The notes under the pieces were generated by a model. That model saw only the letters and a program-made list of their open reading frames with translations, was not told the DNA's origin and ran no database searches. A stretch of DNA of 42,466 nucleotides from a virus, in IMG/VR virus record IMGVR_UViG_3300021962_000218, positions 1 through 42,466 of that record, one strand, 5' to 3'. The translations under genes and the position numbers were made by a program. Below, piece by piece: positions 19,201 through 25,891 of this stretch; the first letter of the stretch is position 1, and each line of letters begins with the position of its first letter.

Positions 19201-22200
19201 CCAGGAATCAAGGCGTTTTTCTTTGCAGTTACCCTCGCAGCCTCTTCCTTTTCCATGCGCTCGATCATCATCTTCCTTCTGGTAGGCTTGATGTCCTCTG
19301 GGATAGAAGATTCGTTTAGAAGCTTATCGATCTCCTCAATGCTTACTGCCGGCACTAGCCCTCTTAGAATAAGGCCTTTCTGATACTCGATTGCGTCACC
19401 CCTGAATAGCCGGGTTTCATCTGGCCTTGGGCCAATGCCTGCAAGGATATTTGTAGTTTCGTCAACTGGAAGTCCACCCTCAGTTGCGCCGAGTAGCTGA
19501 GCCTTCCTGAATTTTCTAAACTCGGCGTTCTCGTCATATTGCTGCTCAACGCTTTCGCTGACTTCCTGGTCACCGGTAACTCCAATACCTTCGACAATAG
19601 GGGCACCCGGGTACTTGCCACGGAGAACAACTTCATAGTCTCCCTGAAGGTCGAAAGTACGTGGGGCCATAACCTCTGCAAAGTTTACTTCTCTGCCGTC
19701 TGGAAGCATGGTCATTGCTCCCCTCCACCAGCCGGCATCGATCTTTCTCTTGATATCAGCGTACTTAGGGTTCTGAAGCAGCGGATGGTTGGGGTCTAGC
19801 TCTGGGTTAAACAGCTCTACAGGTACTGACACGTTGACGTACCGAACCGTCTCGTCAGGTACGAGCGCATACTTCTTAGCCTTGACTGTAACCACAGTGT
19901 TATCAATAGTTATCGTTGGTTCTGGCTGGCCGGGCTTTCTCTCGGGTACGTCAACAAGCTTGAACTGACGTGGGGCTTGAACGCTGATCTCGATGGTACC
20001 CTGAGGCTCCAGGAATGCATTTGCGGTGATCATGCGGTATGTCTCAACGCCATTCTTGCTGTATGGAGAAAGGGTACGCGGCATAAGTTTGGCAAACCCG
20101 TTCATCTCCTGTGAGGAGTCCAATACATCCTCCAGCGCACCAAGACCGCTTGCCCTTGCAATGCCAAACCCATTTACCCTTTGTTCTGGGTCGTACTGCT
20201 CGTCTACAACCGAAAGCTCTGAGTTGACGGTAGGCCTGTATCCGACTATGTCAGATGGCATTTCTGCAATCTCAATGCCCATTTCCCTAAGTGATTCTAG
20301 CTCCGGGGCGATCTGTTCGTCTAGAACAAAGTGTGTCTTCCCTGGCTTAATCTGAGTTGGGACTTTAGTTACAACCCGGTCTTTCTCGACCTCTAGGTCG
20401 TATTCAACAGTGTCCTCAGTGACGTTTGTAATCATGAGGATCCTGATGTTTCCAAGTCTTCGGATAGCGCTTCTGGTCAAGTCGTCAGCCTTCTTAAAGA
20501 TACCAGCCACCCCACCAGGCGTTTCGTAGTCTCCCATCGTGCTGTCGTCGATGGTGATAATGTCCATGAACCCAGACGACCTGATTTGTCCTGCTCTCTC
20601 AACAGGGAAAATCCAAGGGTGCCTCTTTGTGAAGTCCATAAATCCATCTCGCATGCTGGCCTCAAACAGCGCAGGTGCATTCTCTAGGCCAGGGTAGTAG
20701 TTAATTGTAGCCGCCTTATCCATTGCGTAGTCAGGACCAAATCCGTATCCATCGAGGTACTGCTGCTCAGGGGTAATGTACCCATTGAGGTCAAACCAAA
20801 GGTCGCGGATGCCACTGCGTCGCCCATACTTATCCTCAAGGGCGTACGCCTGCACGGTTCGTGACAGTCTGCGCACAAACTTCTTGAGCTCAGCAGACTT
20901 CTCCTCAGGGTCCGTAGTAAGATCATACTCCGGAATGTAGTCCTTTACTGTTGACTCTAGCTCAGGGCTAACTGATAGGAACTGCGCTCCGGTTTCGGTT
21001 AGCTCGACGCTAATACGACCAAGGATGTCGTCGACCTTGTTCCAGTCAAGGCCGGCCCACGCACCGCCCCGGCCCATATCCCTGATGGCAAGTCCGTAAT
21101 CAAAGGGGGTGAACTTACCTTTTTCATAGAATGCGTTGTAGTCTAGAGCCTCAGTGTCATTTAGGGTCTGCGCGTTCTGCACAATTGAGGCAATGGTGCG
21201 CTGGATAAGAGGAACGTAGTCTGAGTTCTGCGCAAAGATCATCGGCTTCCTCTCGAAGTGATCTAGAAGTGCCGTAGTTTGGTCGATTGACTGGTCCATC
21301 TGGGTGGCAGATGGAGACTCGTGCCACTTGTCCAGACCCCTGCCGAACATGGCCCCAGTGCTTGCCATGTCGCCGGCAGCTACAGATAGAGCGCGTGACG
21401 ACACCCCTGAGTCCTGAAGGGAAGCTGCAAGCTTAGACTGTAGGCTGGTAAACATTGCGGTAACAGCTGGCCCAGGATTCTTACCTGGCGCCTTTCCGGC
21501 CATGATTAAGGATACGAGGTACTTGCCTCGCACTGAGTAGGCTTGCAGGAAACGGCTCTGTGCCTCGATCTTATCGGCAACCTTGGTCTTCTTGTCCATA
21601 AGGGCACGGATATTAGCGTGCGCCCCAGGGTCAATCTGCTTGTGGCTCTCGTCTGTCTTGGCCAGCTTGGCACTGGCCTCAAGTAGCTCGATGTAGGCAT
21701 TGATAAAGTTGTTTTCAATTGGGTCTTCAAAGGATGGCTGCAGACCGGATAGCTTTAGCTTGGGCCCTCGCATTGCCTCAAGCGCACGCCCAACAGTCTT
21801 TGGCACTGGACCCGGAACGACCACCTCTGCGTTGTCAGGTAGGGACGCGGCAGGGGCAGAAACAAGGGTCTCTGGCGTAATGACCGGAGCCGGTGCCGCC
21901 GGAATCGCCTCAGATGGGGCTGGGAGCCCCGCTACGGCCTGTTCTGGTGCAATCTGGGGTGCTGGCGCCACCTGTGCAGGAATCGCGGCTCCTGGCGATG
22001 CTAGCAGGGCGCTAAGGATTTCAGCCTTTAGGGCTGGGTCCTGGATTGCCAAGGCATTTCGGAGCGCATCTGGGTTTGGCGCGAAGGCTGCACCTGGAGT
22101 GGACGGGGCAGGGGCGGCTACCGCAGCCGGGGAAGGCGCCGGTGCGGCAGCCTGAGGCATAAATGCGGCTGCAGGTGGGGTGGCAGGTGCCTCAAATGGT

Positions 22201-23834
22201 GCTATTGGGGTCTGAGTCTTGGCCTGGATAGGCTTTGGGATGTTGCGCTCTGGCACTTTGCTCATGGACCGTACAGACCTTGCGTAGCTGTCGGCGTCGT
22301 ACCCCTCGCTTGCGGCCATATCCTGTACGGACATGGTGCTCATCTGGCCTGTGGTGATGTCCTTCATGGCAACAAGGCCAGTTCGTCGGTCGAATGCCAG
22401 GATCTGGTACTTGCCAGTCAGCTGAACAAACACCTGGTTGCCTGGGGTCGTCTTGCCTACGTTGATTACATCGCCAACCTTGGCGTCAGGCACCAGGTCA
22501 ACTCGTGTTGCGCGGGTAGTTGCTCTACGTTCGCCGGAAAGGATCTTCCTAAGGTTGCTCCTCTTGTCACCAGGCCGGGCTGGCATTGGGTATCCGTCTA
22601 CCCCAGGGGTTCCGCTGTGAATAATAAAACCCTTCACCGTACCAGTCGTCACTGCGTCCTGGGGGATCAGGGTAAAGGTGTAGTGCATAGTGGCGCCGGA
22701 GCCTGGGATATCGTTCATGCCGGCTACTGGCTTAATCTGTACGGCCCCGCCTGCCGTGCGGTCGATAGGGGTGGCGGAAGGCTTGGCCGGAGCTGGCGCT
22801 ACCTGGGCTGGCTTGGCCGGGGCTGGCTGAACCTGTGCAGCAGCTTGAGCAAACAGGGGCTTTGTAAACTTATCTAGAGCTTCATTTACCTTCTGCCTCT
22901 CTTCAACTGGTGCCTCTTCGAGCCCTACCTCGTTAACAATCTTGTAGTAAAGATCCCTGACTGCAGGTCGTGCGGCGTCCTGGCCATTCTTTTTTACATA
23001 TTCAACAAGAGTTAGGATATCCTTCTCTCGTGACTTTATTGCTGAATTGATTCTGTCTTCAAGCTTAGCCGGGGCAGCCTCTTCAGAGCCTTCGTTCTGG
23101 GCGTCCTCCATGACATCGTCAACCAAGTCGTCCATTGGGCCAGGGTACGAGATGCCACCCTGCTTGTCTACCATAACACCGTCTGCAATGGCCTGCTCAA
23201 CGGTTAGTCCTGCATCCTGAAGAACCTTAACCTGCTCCGGGGTGTACGGTGAGGCTGGTGCCCCAGCTGCCGGAGCGGAGGGAGCAACAGCAGCTGGGGT
23301 TGCAATTGGCGCCGTCGCCGTTTTTTCGGGGGTAGGAGCGATTTTTTCTGGGGCCTGCTCAGCCGGGGGTACTTCTCCTCTGACGTCGGCATAGGGGTCG
23401 GCCTGGTAGTCTGGCTCACCGGTAGGCATACCAGCCTCAACAGCCGGGGCTGGAGCCGATACTGGCGCCGCAGCTGGTGCTTTCTTGGCCTCAGCCGCGA
23501 GCAGCATCTGCTTGTAGTAGACCTTCATCCCCTTGCGGACGACGGACTCAGGGAGCTTGGTGCGGTAGGCAATCAGGTCGACGAGGTTCTTGGACTTGGC
23601 TGGGTCGTTGACCTGCCCTACGTTCCAGATGGTGTCGACCAGCTCCTCCATGACCGTAATGAGGTCTTCGCGGCCAGAGACGATACCGGCGGCCTTGCGC
23701 TGGAGCATCCCTTCGCCGGGGCGGAAGTAGTCACCAGGGCGCAGCGGGGCAGGGCCAAGCGCTCGCACCTCATCTTGGAGGCCCTCGAGCTGCTTGCGAA
23801 TTCCCGCTAGGTCAAAGTCTGGTCGCTTCATCAT
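16251..23834 (-). CDS. Giant multidomain phage protein (2,527 aa)
   Basis: One uninterrupted frame of about 2,527 residues, roughly 18% of the genome. From the N-terminus: a short helical domain; Ala/Pro/Glu-rich linkers (about 118-345); a segment near 400-485 with LSGERRATTR followed by VGDVINVG, which resembles an ASCH (PUA-like) domain; a second Pro/Ala linker (about 540-670); long helical and beta-rich regions without recognised motifs; and near residues 2398-2478 a Gly/Ala-rich hydrophobic region able to span or disrupt a membrane, then a charged tail. The pattern of unrelated modules joined by linkers recalls large phage 'polyvalent' proteins delivered with DNA. I place the start at the ATGATG at 23834, because the longer frame back to 23942 would read through a promoter-like motif and a palindrome. 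The upstream AGGGG is a weak ribosome site. Confidence 0.7.
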   Translation of the reverse strand: MMKRPDFDLAGIRKQLEGLQDEVRALGPAPLRPGDYFRPGEGMLQRKAAGIVSGREDLITVMEELVDTIWNVGQVNDPAKSKNLVDLIAYRTKLPESVVRKGMKVYYKQMLLAAEAKKAPAAAPVSAPAPAVEAGMPTGEPDYQADPYADVRGEVPPAEQAPEKIAPTPEKTATAPIATPAAVAPSAPAAGAPASPYTPEQVKVLQDAGLTVEQAIADGVMVDKQGGISYPGPMDDLVDDVMEDAQNEGSEEAAPAKLEDRINSAIKSREKDILTLVEYVKKNGQDAARPAVRDLYYKIVNEVGLEEAPVEERQKVNEALDKFTKPLFAQAAAQVQPAPAKPAQVAPAPAKPSATPIDRTAGGAVQIKPVAGMNDIPGSGATMHYTFTLIPQDAVTTGTVKGFIIHSGTPGVDGYPMPARPGDKRSNLRKILSGERRATTRATRVDLVPDAKVGDVINVGKTTPGNQVFVQLTGKYQILAFDRRTGLVAMKDITTGQMSTMSVQDMAASEGYDADSYARSVRSMSKVPERNIPKPIQAKTQTPIAPFEAPATPPAAAFMPQAAAPAPSPAAVAAPAPSTPGAAFAPNPDALRNALAIQDPALKAEILSALLASPGAAIPAQVAPAPQIAPEQAVAGLPAPSEAIPAAPAPVITPETLVSAPAASLPDNAEVVVPGPVPKTVGRALEAMRGPKLKLSGLQPSFEDPIENNFINAYIELLEASAKLAKTDESHKQIDPGAHANIRALMDKKTKVADKIEAQSRFLQAYSVRGKYLVSLIMAGKAPGKNPGPAVTAMFTSLQSKLAASLQDSGVSSRALSVAAGDMASTGAMFGRGLDKWHESPSATQMDQSIDQTTALLDHFERKPMIFAQNSDYVPLIQRTIASIVQNAQTLNDTEALDYNAFYEKGKFTPFDYGLAIRDMGRGGAWAGLDWNKVDDILGRISVELTETGAQFLSVSPELESTVKDYIPEYDLTTDPEEKSAELKKFVRRLSRTVQAYALEDKYGRRSGIRDLWFDLNGYITPEQQYLDGYGFGPDYAMDKAATINYYPGLENAPALFEASMRDGFMDFTKRHPWIFPVERAGQIRSSGFMDIITIDDSTMGDYETPGGVAGIFKKADDLTRSAIRRLGNIRILMITNVTEDTVEYDLEVEKDRVVTKVPTQIKPGKTHFVLDEQIAPELESLREMGIEIAEMPSDIVGYRPTVNSELSVVDEQYDPEQRVNGFGIARASGLGALEDVLDSSQEMNGFAKLMPRTLSPYSKNGVETYRMITANAFLEPQGTIEISVQAPRQFKLVDVPERKPGQPEPTITIDNTVVTVKAKKYALVPDETVRYVNVSVPVELFNPELDPNHPLLQNPKYADIKRKIDAGWWRGAMTMLPDGREVNFAEVMAPRTFDLQGDYEVVLRGKYPGAPIVEGIGVTGDQEVSESVEQQYDENAEFRKFRKAQLLGATEGGLPVDETTNILAGIGPRPDETRLFRGDAIEYQKGLILRGLVPAVSIEEIDKLLNESSIPEDIKPTRRKMMIERMEKEEAARVTAKKNALIPGGVTSAAARRASSSIRVQPLEELYDGNMGEILVNRELQEALIKAAKSDTQLVEQLLKQLLRIEAYSARKLHYYSVARETNPQNQDIDGARVATQNIINFIKDRPELRQVLYTAEIARASDVVFGSLKRTPGRQTFGYVVEEPVDTNGSYTIETNPAIIAYGSKKKESQQDISIAWKLATDFEQKFRESIEQGVVSIDTPRQYVDDSGVTRTESTDVPDQAAGQTGFGKMDKEELTRPSKRGETLGSLLRGEGYSMQHMENIVKDNSLVQANGPLFEEMGIAEKDEDGSYYLKENAKIEMALPPGTRLKVPVDQSVLEARERNRKFRAVEGAVVTDSPAKVDPKRPGKDSKPAFVSVDDPETAIANMAVRNPARAKRVLDLAHNIMVYNIGTQRKGVIGQLIRILETQHANQSAASAIKSLGYIELPENVQAEADPSFVESITRYPELVTNSDSEGAVYVIDDFGQHNKVFNGSVEVDYNDDGEIPMWKHVSKYIEKNQTMLVYTVDPDGTGRFGIMPVVSQPSANGGKTYVVAPEVVDNRGMSFQEMTEALTSMGLDKYVDTYTEIPVPPDLPLSMSEVEKQAAMAAYSAELADAIEKNNLSPFDVQIAQGRYTLGMNRDYFVADSRLHDVPESSLFDGAISNMFYQEVSGLISQDPRVDLSRVLPAIIVDENGRILPPEEGYGAFANDAKNRIGVIKARTIASMSKAEKVVKRKVVLGAGDMDLLTLREANAMLAAERRMEVSGGGARGAIGSAARAQQILDSAIMKAEAAGFNYQKYDEAKAFDENGPKTGPTNVASKFSRYGKGVLRGTTGAVALMALINEMKNGSSDENEQASLEGLYNKGAQYAPLVGMVAGTEAISRLPVPAKFGGGITTLGLAGGAMLGYTALTGGDILRTAIGLVGGTVGGIAGGLATGGAGALPGSIAGGLFADEMYSKITGKNSTFDMTPTRRIPRNVAKKDTEGDTRSLLESEFTSKGGFGG

Positions 23835-23878
23835 ACCCCTATATAAGAGTTTAGAATAATTACTTATATCTGTTTTAC

Positions 23879-23896
23879 CACCCTTATATAAGGGTG
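23879..23896. promoter_or_regulatory. Perfect 18-bp palindrome, putative operator
   Basis: CACCCTTATATAAGGGTG equals its own reverse complement. It lies between the leftward promoter-like motif and the giant gene, in the expected 5' untranslated region. Degenerate relatives occur at 23835-23850 and, inside a gene, at 24994-25008. A dimeric regulator binding site or a short RNA hairpin are both possible. Confidence 0.55.
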
Positions 23897-23901
23897 TATT
23901 G

Positions 23902-23927
23902 TCTCTATATGTATCCAATGATGTCAA
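23902..23927 (-). promoter_or_regulatory. 26-nt promoter-like motif, copy upstream of giant gene
   Basis: On the minus strand: TTGACA, four variable bases, TGGATACATATAGAGA. It matches the site at 15838-15863 at every base except the four spacer bases and one pyrimidine. It sits about 70-95 bases upstream of the start of the giant gene and points towards it. Confidence 0.65.
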
Positions 23928-23962
23928 GCCCAACGCACACAAGATTAAGGAAACTTATCAAT

Positions 23963-24038
23963 GGGGGGTGTCCAGTGCGGAGGCCAGGTAACCCTCCTGT
24001 GGAAGGCGACCTCTGGAAATGCTGGCATCCGACCCCCC
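23963..24038. ncRNA. GC-rich foldable 76-nt element, possible structured RNA
   Basis: The ends GGGGGGT (23963-23969) and ACCCCCC (24032-24038) form a perfect 7-bp closing helix. Inside, CCAG (23972-23975) can pair with CTGG (24022-24025), and GGAGG (23979-23983) with CCTCC (23993-23997). The length and 7-bp end helix match a tRNA, but there is no T-loop sequence or anticodon arm, so it is not a canonical tRNA. It is much more GC-rich than the flanking DNA. The strand is uncertain. Confidence 0.35.
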
Positions 24039-24056
24039 GTAACAAAAATGCGCGAC

Positions 24057-24116
24057 CCACTGAGACCCGGCGGCAGATCAGTAGTGGAACTGGCTTCTCG
24101 GTTCTCCCAAAGGTCG
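24057..24116 (+). promoter_or_regulatory. Two-hairpin leader element, copy A
   Basis: Hairpin 1 pairs CCAC/GTGG (24057-24060 with 24084-24087) with an additional TGA/TCA. Hairpin 2 pairs GAACTG (24087-24092) with CGGTTC (24099-24104); one base is shared, so the hairpins may compete. The element ends in TCCCAAAG. CTCGGTTCTCCCAAAG is shared with copy B. It lies about 40 bases before the 24154 gene. It is the most diverged of the three copies. Confidence 0.55.
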
Positions 24117-24153
24117 TGAGGGGTTATCGACCGCAGTGAAGGAGGTTCGCAAG

Positions 24154-24534
24154 ATGGCGAACAAGGTGCGCCCGATGGGCAAGCCCGCAGTTGAGAAGGG
24201 CGATGTTCTCGACACACTAACGATTGCGCACGGCGTAATCCTAGGGTCATTCGACCACCCGGACGCAAAGCCCGAGGCGGTGGGTTCGGAGCGTGACGAC
24301 TTCGAGATCACCTCGAGCAACTTGAAGGGGGATCGCGTCCTCTTCACGGTTGTGTCGTTCCGGAGCGACGGAACAATCGCATCGTTCCGCCGAGCCGCTG
24401 CTCGAACTCCCGAGATGGCTGCCGCAGTCATCGCAGCCCAGTGGAAGCCTATCCAGGCGACCTTCGTGAGCCGCTATGACTCGAAGAATCGTCTCGAGTG
24501 GAACGACATCTCCGCTCTGGAGATTCTCGGCTAG
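24154..24534 (+). CDS. Hypothetical protein with highly expressed codon style (126 aa)
   Basis: Unrecognised 126-residue, mixed alpha/beta protein. ATG 24154 is chosen because GAAGGAGG lies 8 bases upstream; a GTG at 24136 would place that site inside the gene. Unlike the other plus-strand genes it uses GC-ending codons almost throughout (ATC, TTC, GAC, AAG, CGC), a style otherwise seen only in the major capsid gene. It is monocistronic, with its own leader and a UUCG-loop terminator, again like the capsid gene. This suggests very strong expression: an abundant early takeover protein or a decoration protein. No motif decides between these. Confidence 0.8.
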   Translation: MANKVRPMGKPAVEKGDVLDTLTIAHGVILGSFDHPDAKPEAVGSERDDFEITSSNLKGDRVLFTVVSFRSDGTIASFRRAAARTPEMAAAVIAAQWKPIQATFVSRYDSKNRLEWNDISALEILG

Positions 24535-24547
24535 CACTCGCAGCACA

Positions 24548-24581
24548 GTGGCGGGGTAGCCCTTCGGGGTTACCCCGTCAC
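24548..24581 (+). terminator. UUCG-loop terminator hairpin
   Basis: GTGGCGGGGTAGCCC (24548-24562) pairs over 15 bp, including two G-U pairs, with 24567-24581 around a TTCG tetraloop. There is no long T-run afterwards, but the stem is very stable and lies 14 bases after the stop of the 24154 gene. It probably ends that transcript or protects its 3' end. Confidence 0.75.
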
Positions 24582-24619
24582 TTGCACAAGGCCGCCGTTG
24601 AGTCTCAGTTATTGGATAC

Positions 24620-24640
24620 GATACCAGTTGTTAAGGTATC
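24620..24640. promoter_or_regulatory. GATACC / GGTATC inverted repeat
   Basis: GATACC (24620-24625) and GGTATC (24635-24640) are complementary arms around 9 bases, upstream of the second plus-strand block. The same hexamers form inverted repeats at 25044-25063 and 27673-27691. A weak -35-like TTGTTA and a TATACG lie around it, but with 15-base spacing. It could be an operator or a small RNA stem. Confidence 0.3.
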
Positions 24641-24703
24641 ATAACCTTTATACGAGAGCAAGCATGAGGAGGTAGGATGATAGTTGATAAGGTAAGTAGG
24701 AGG

Positions 24704-24787
24704 GGGGTATGGTGGGGTGGTAGTGTAATACCCCTCACGATTACTCTCATGGAGAGGGCCACTCGGTTCTCCCAAAGTTGTAGCATA
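24704..24787 (+). promoter_or_regulatory. Two-hairpin leader element, copy B
   Basis: Hairpin 1: GGGGTAT (24704-24710) with ATACCCC (24728-24734). Hairpin 2: GGAG and GGCC (24751-24754, 24757-24760) with GGTT and CTCC (24765-24768, 24769-24772), an AG bulge and an ACTC loop. The 44 bases 24744-24787 match copy C at 41 positions. The element ends 6 bases before the AAGGAG ribosome site of the next gene. CTCCC in its 3' part could alternatively pair with that site. Confidence 0.65.
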
Positions 24788-24806
24788 ACTGAGAAGGAGT
24801 TGATAA

Positions 24807-25106
24807 GTGTCACAGTATAGAGTTGTTAAGCACAATCCACCGGTACCTAACGAACCGGAAGAGTACACAGTGTACATGTATGGATATGATAAGCAACTGA
24901 TGTACTACTTCCTATCCATCGTGGATAGCAATGTACCAGGGGTGTTCGACCCTAATAGCGGAGAAGATACAGTCGAGCTGGTAGGTATGCTATCACCCCT
25001 ATATGGGGATAAGACTAACCTACACACTAAGATGACTGAGCATGGTATCTGGCATATGATACCAGCTGAGCATAAGACAGCTATCCTTATGGACCTTCCC
25101 TTCTAA
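24807..25106 (+). CDS. Hypothetical early protein (99 aa)
   Basis: Unrecognised 99-residue acidic protein, rich in Tyr, Pro and Met, with no membrane segment. The GTG start is supported by AAGGAG 7 bases upstream. It is the first gene after leader copy B, so probably the lead gene of the second plus-strand unit. An inverted repeat of TGGTATC/GATACCA lies inside its coding region (25043-25064). Confidence 0.75.
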   Translation: MSQYRVVKHNPPVPNEPEEYTVYMYGYDKQLMYYFLSIVDSNVPGVFDPNSGEDTVELVGMLSPLYGDKTNLHTKMTEHGIWHMIPAEHKTAILMDLPF

Positions 25107-25159
25107 TGACTAATGATTCGAATAAGAACCACAGTATAGCAACAGAAAGGGATGTAACA

Positions 25160-25291
25160 ATGGAGTGCTTTCAGTGTAACAATCCTATCGCATTGTGCAC
25201 ATGCGAATGTGTAGTATGTGGCAAGGTACATGACTGCAGCGAGACACTGCTCCCTAATGGAGAGTGCGAGTGCTGCTGGTTGAATAAGTAG
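25160..25291 (+). CDS. Cysteine-rich zinc-binding-type peptide (43 aa)
   Basis: About 43 residues with ten cysteines: CFQC near the start, then CTCECVVC, and ECECC near the end, plus a His. This spacing fits one or two small treble-clef or zinc-ribbon sites. ATG 25160 has AAAGGG about 8 bases upstream. An in-frame ATG at 25106, overlapping the previous stop (TAATG), would add 18 polar residues and is a real alternative. Such peptides in early phage regions often bind host proteins or nucleic acid; the function here is unknown. Confidence 0.65.
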   Translation: MECFQCNNPIALCTCECVVCGKVHDCSETLLPNGECECCWLNK

Positions 25292-25299
25292 GAGGATGT

Positions 25300-25782
25300 A
25301 TGTTGTATCAGAAGTATGAGTTCACAGTGGTAAGGAGAGAGCTTAACCCAAGGACAATGAGAATTGAACGGCCAGCTACAGCAGTAGAATACTTCCAGGA
25401 GTTTGCCGATGGCGCAAGCCAAGAGTCCCTATTCGTACTGATCGTAGACGCTCGCAACAATCTCATTGGTATTAAGGAGGTATACCGTGGCACGGCAACA
25501 GGTACTAGCGTACGCATTGCCGAGCTGCTATCGCCAGTGCTTATGAACAATGGCGTTGGTATGGTATTGATTCACAACCACCCAAGTGGTGACCATCAGC
25601 AATCAGATGAAGACGAGAGGCTTACTGGCGATGTTGTCCAAGCAGCTAGACTTATGGACATTGAGATGCTAGACCATCTTATCATTGGCAAGGATGGGTT
25701 CACTAGCATCAGGTCGAATAAGCCAGGGATGTGGGAGCTACCAGTTGGGTACCCCTATCCTAATGATGTATTGGAGGGATAG
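25300..25782 (+). CDS. RadC-type JAB/MPN domain protein
   Basis: A 160-residue protein with the JAMM metal motif: HNHPSGD at residues 92-98, followed by Ser102 and Asp105 (S-x2-D), and Glu60 at the usual upstream position. The surrounding sequence (VLIHNHPSGDHQQSDEDERLT, then a DIEMLDHLIIG segment) is typical of the RadC C-terminal domain. The helix-hairpin-helix domain of bacterial RadC is absent, so this is the JAB-only form found in mobile elements and phages. Metal-dependent peptidase or nuclease-like activity is possible; the biological role of this family is unsettled. An AGGAGG site lies 4 bases before ATG. Confidence 0.85.
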   Translation: MLYQKYEFTVVRRELNPRTMRIERPATAVEYFQEFADGASQESLFVLIVDARNNLIGIKEVYRGTATGTSVRIAELLSPVLMNNGVGMVLIHNHPSGDHQQSDEDERLTGDVVQAARLMDIEMLDHLIIGKDGFTSIRSNKPGMWELPVGYPYPNDVLEG

Positions 25783-25785
25783 ATA

Positions 25786-25890
25786 ATGTGCGTAACATTT
25801 GGTGAGTGGCATTTCTTGAGTGGCTTTATAGCCGGTGCGGTGGTAGCCATCGCTGCACTATGGTATGTGGCTAGAGAGGGGGTAAACTAA
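25786..25890 (+). CDS. Single-span membrane peptide (34 aa)
   Basis: A 34-residue frame with one clear membrane segment, FLSGFIAGAVVAIAALWYV, and a short charged C-terminus. GGAGG lies 8 bases before ATG and the gene starts 4 bases after the RadC-like gene stop, which supports translation. It pairs with a second membrane peptide immediately downstream. It might depolarise or modify the host membrane, but this is inference. Confidence 0.6.
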   Translation: MCVTFGEWHFLSGFIAGAVVAIAALWYVAREGVN

Positions 25891-25891
25891 C

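Larger units (their letters stand above)
23835..24153. other. Divergent control region
   Basis: These 319 bases separate the minus-strand sweep from the plus-strand block and contain no convincing gene. From left to right they hold a degenerate half-palindrome next to the giant gene start (23835-23850), a perfect 18-bp palindrome (23879-23896), the 26-nt promoter-like motif facing left (23902-23927), a GC-rich foldable 76-nt segment (23963-24038), the first copy of the leader element (24057-24116) and a GAAGGAGG ribosome site at 24138-24145. I could not identify a standard bacterial promoter for the rightward gene. A replication origin here is possible but unsupported. Confidence 0.7.

Noticed and set aside
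527-23834. Virion RNA polymerase within one of the large proteins
   Set aside because: I looked for the TxxGR, catalytic Asp and R-x3-K...YG motifs of single-subunit polymerases and found only partial, chance-like matches. A structure-based search could still change this.
1-23834. Long open frames on the plus strand opposite the structural genes
   Set aside because: They lie entirely antisense to well-supported genes, have no ribosome sites or family features and look like by-products of codon bias.
23835-23942. N-terminal extension of the giant protein from an ATG at 23942
   Set aside because: The extension would read through a palindrome and a promoter-like motif that also occurs at 15838; the ATGATG at 23834 lies after these signals.
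23963-24038. tRNA gene
   Set aside because: The length of 76 and the 7-bp end helix fit, but there is no T-loop sequence, no proper D- or anticodon arm on either strand.
24677-24820. 47-codon frame across leader copy B
   Set aside because: It has no convincing ribosome site, overlaps the next gene start, and its repeated part is better explained by the leader fold.
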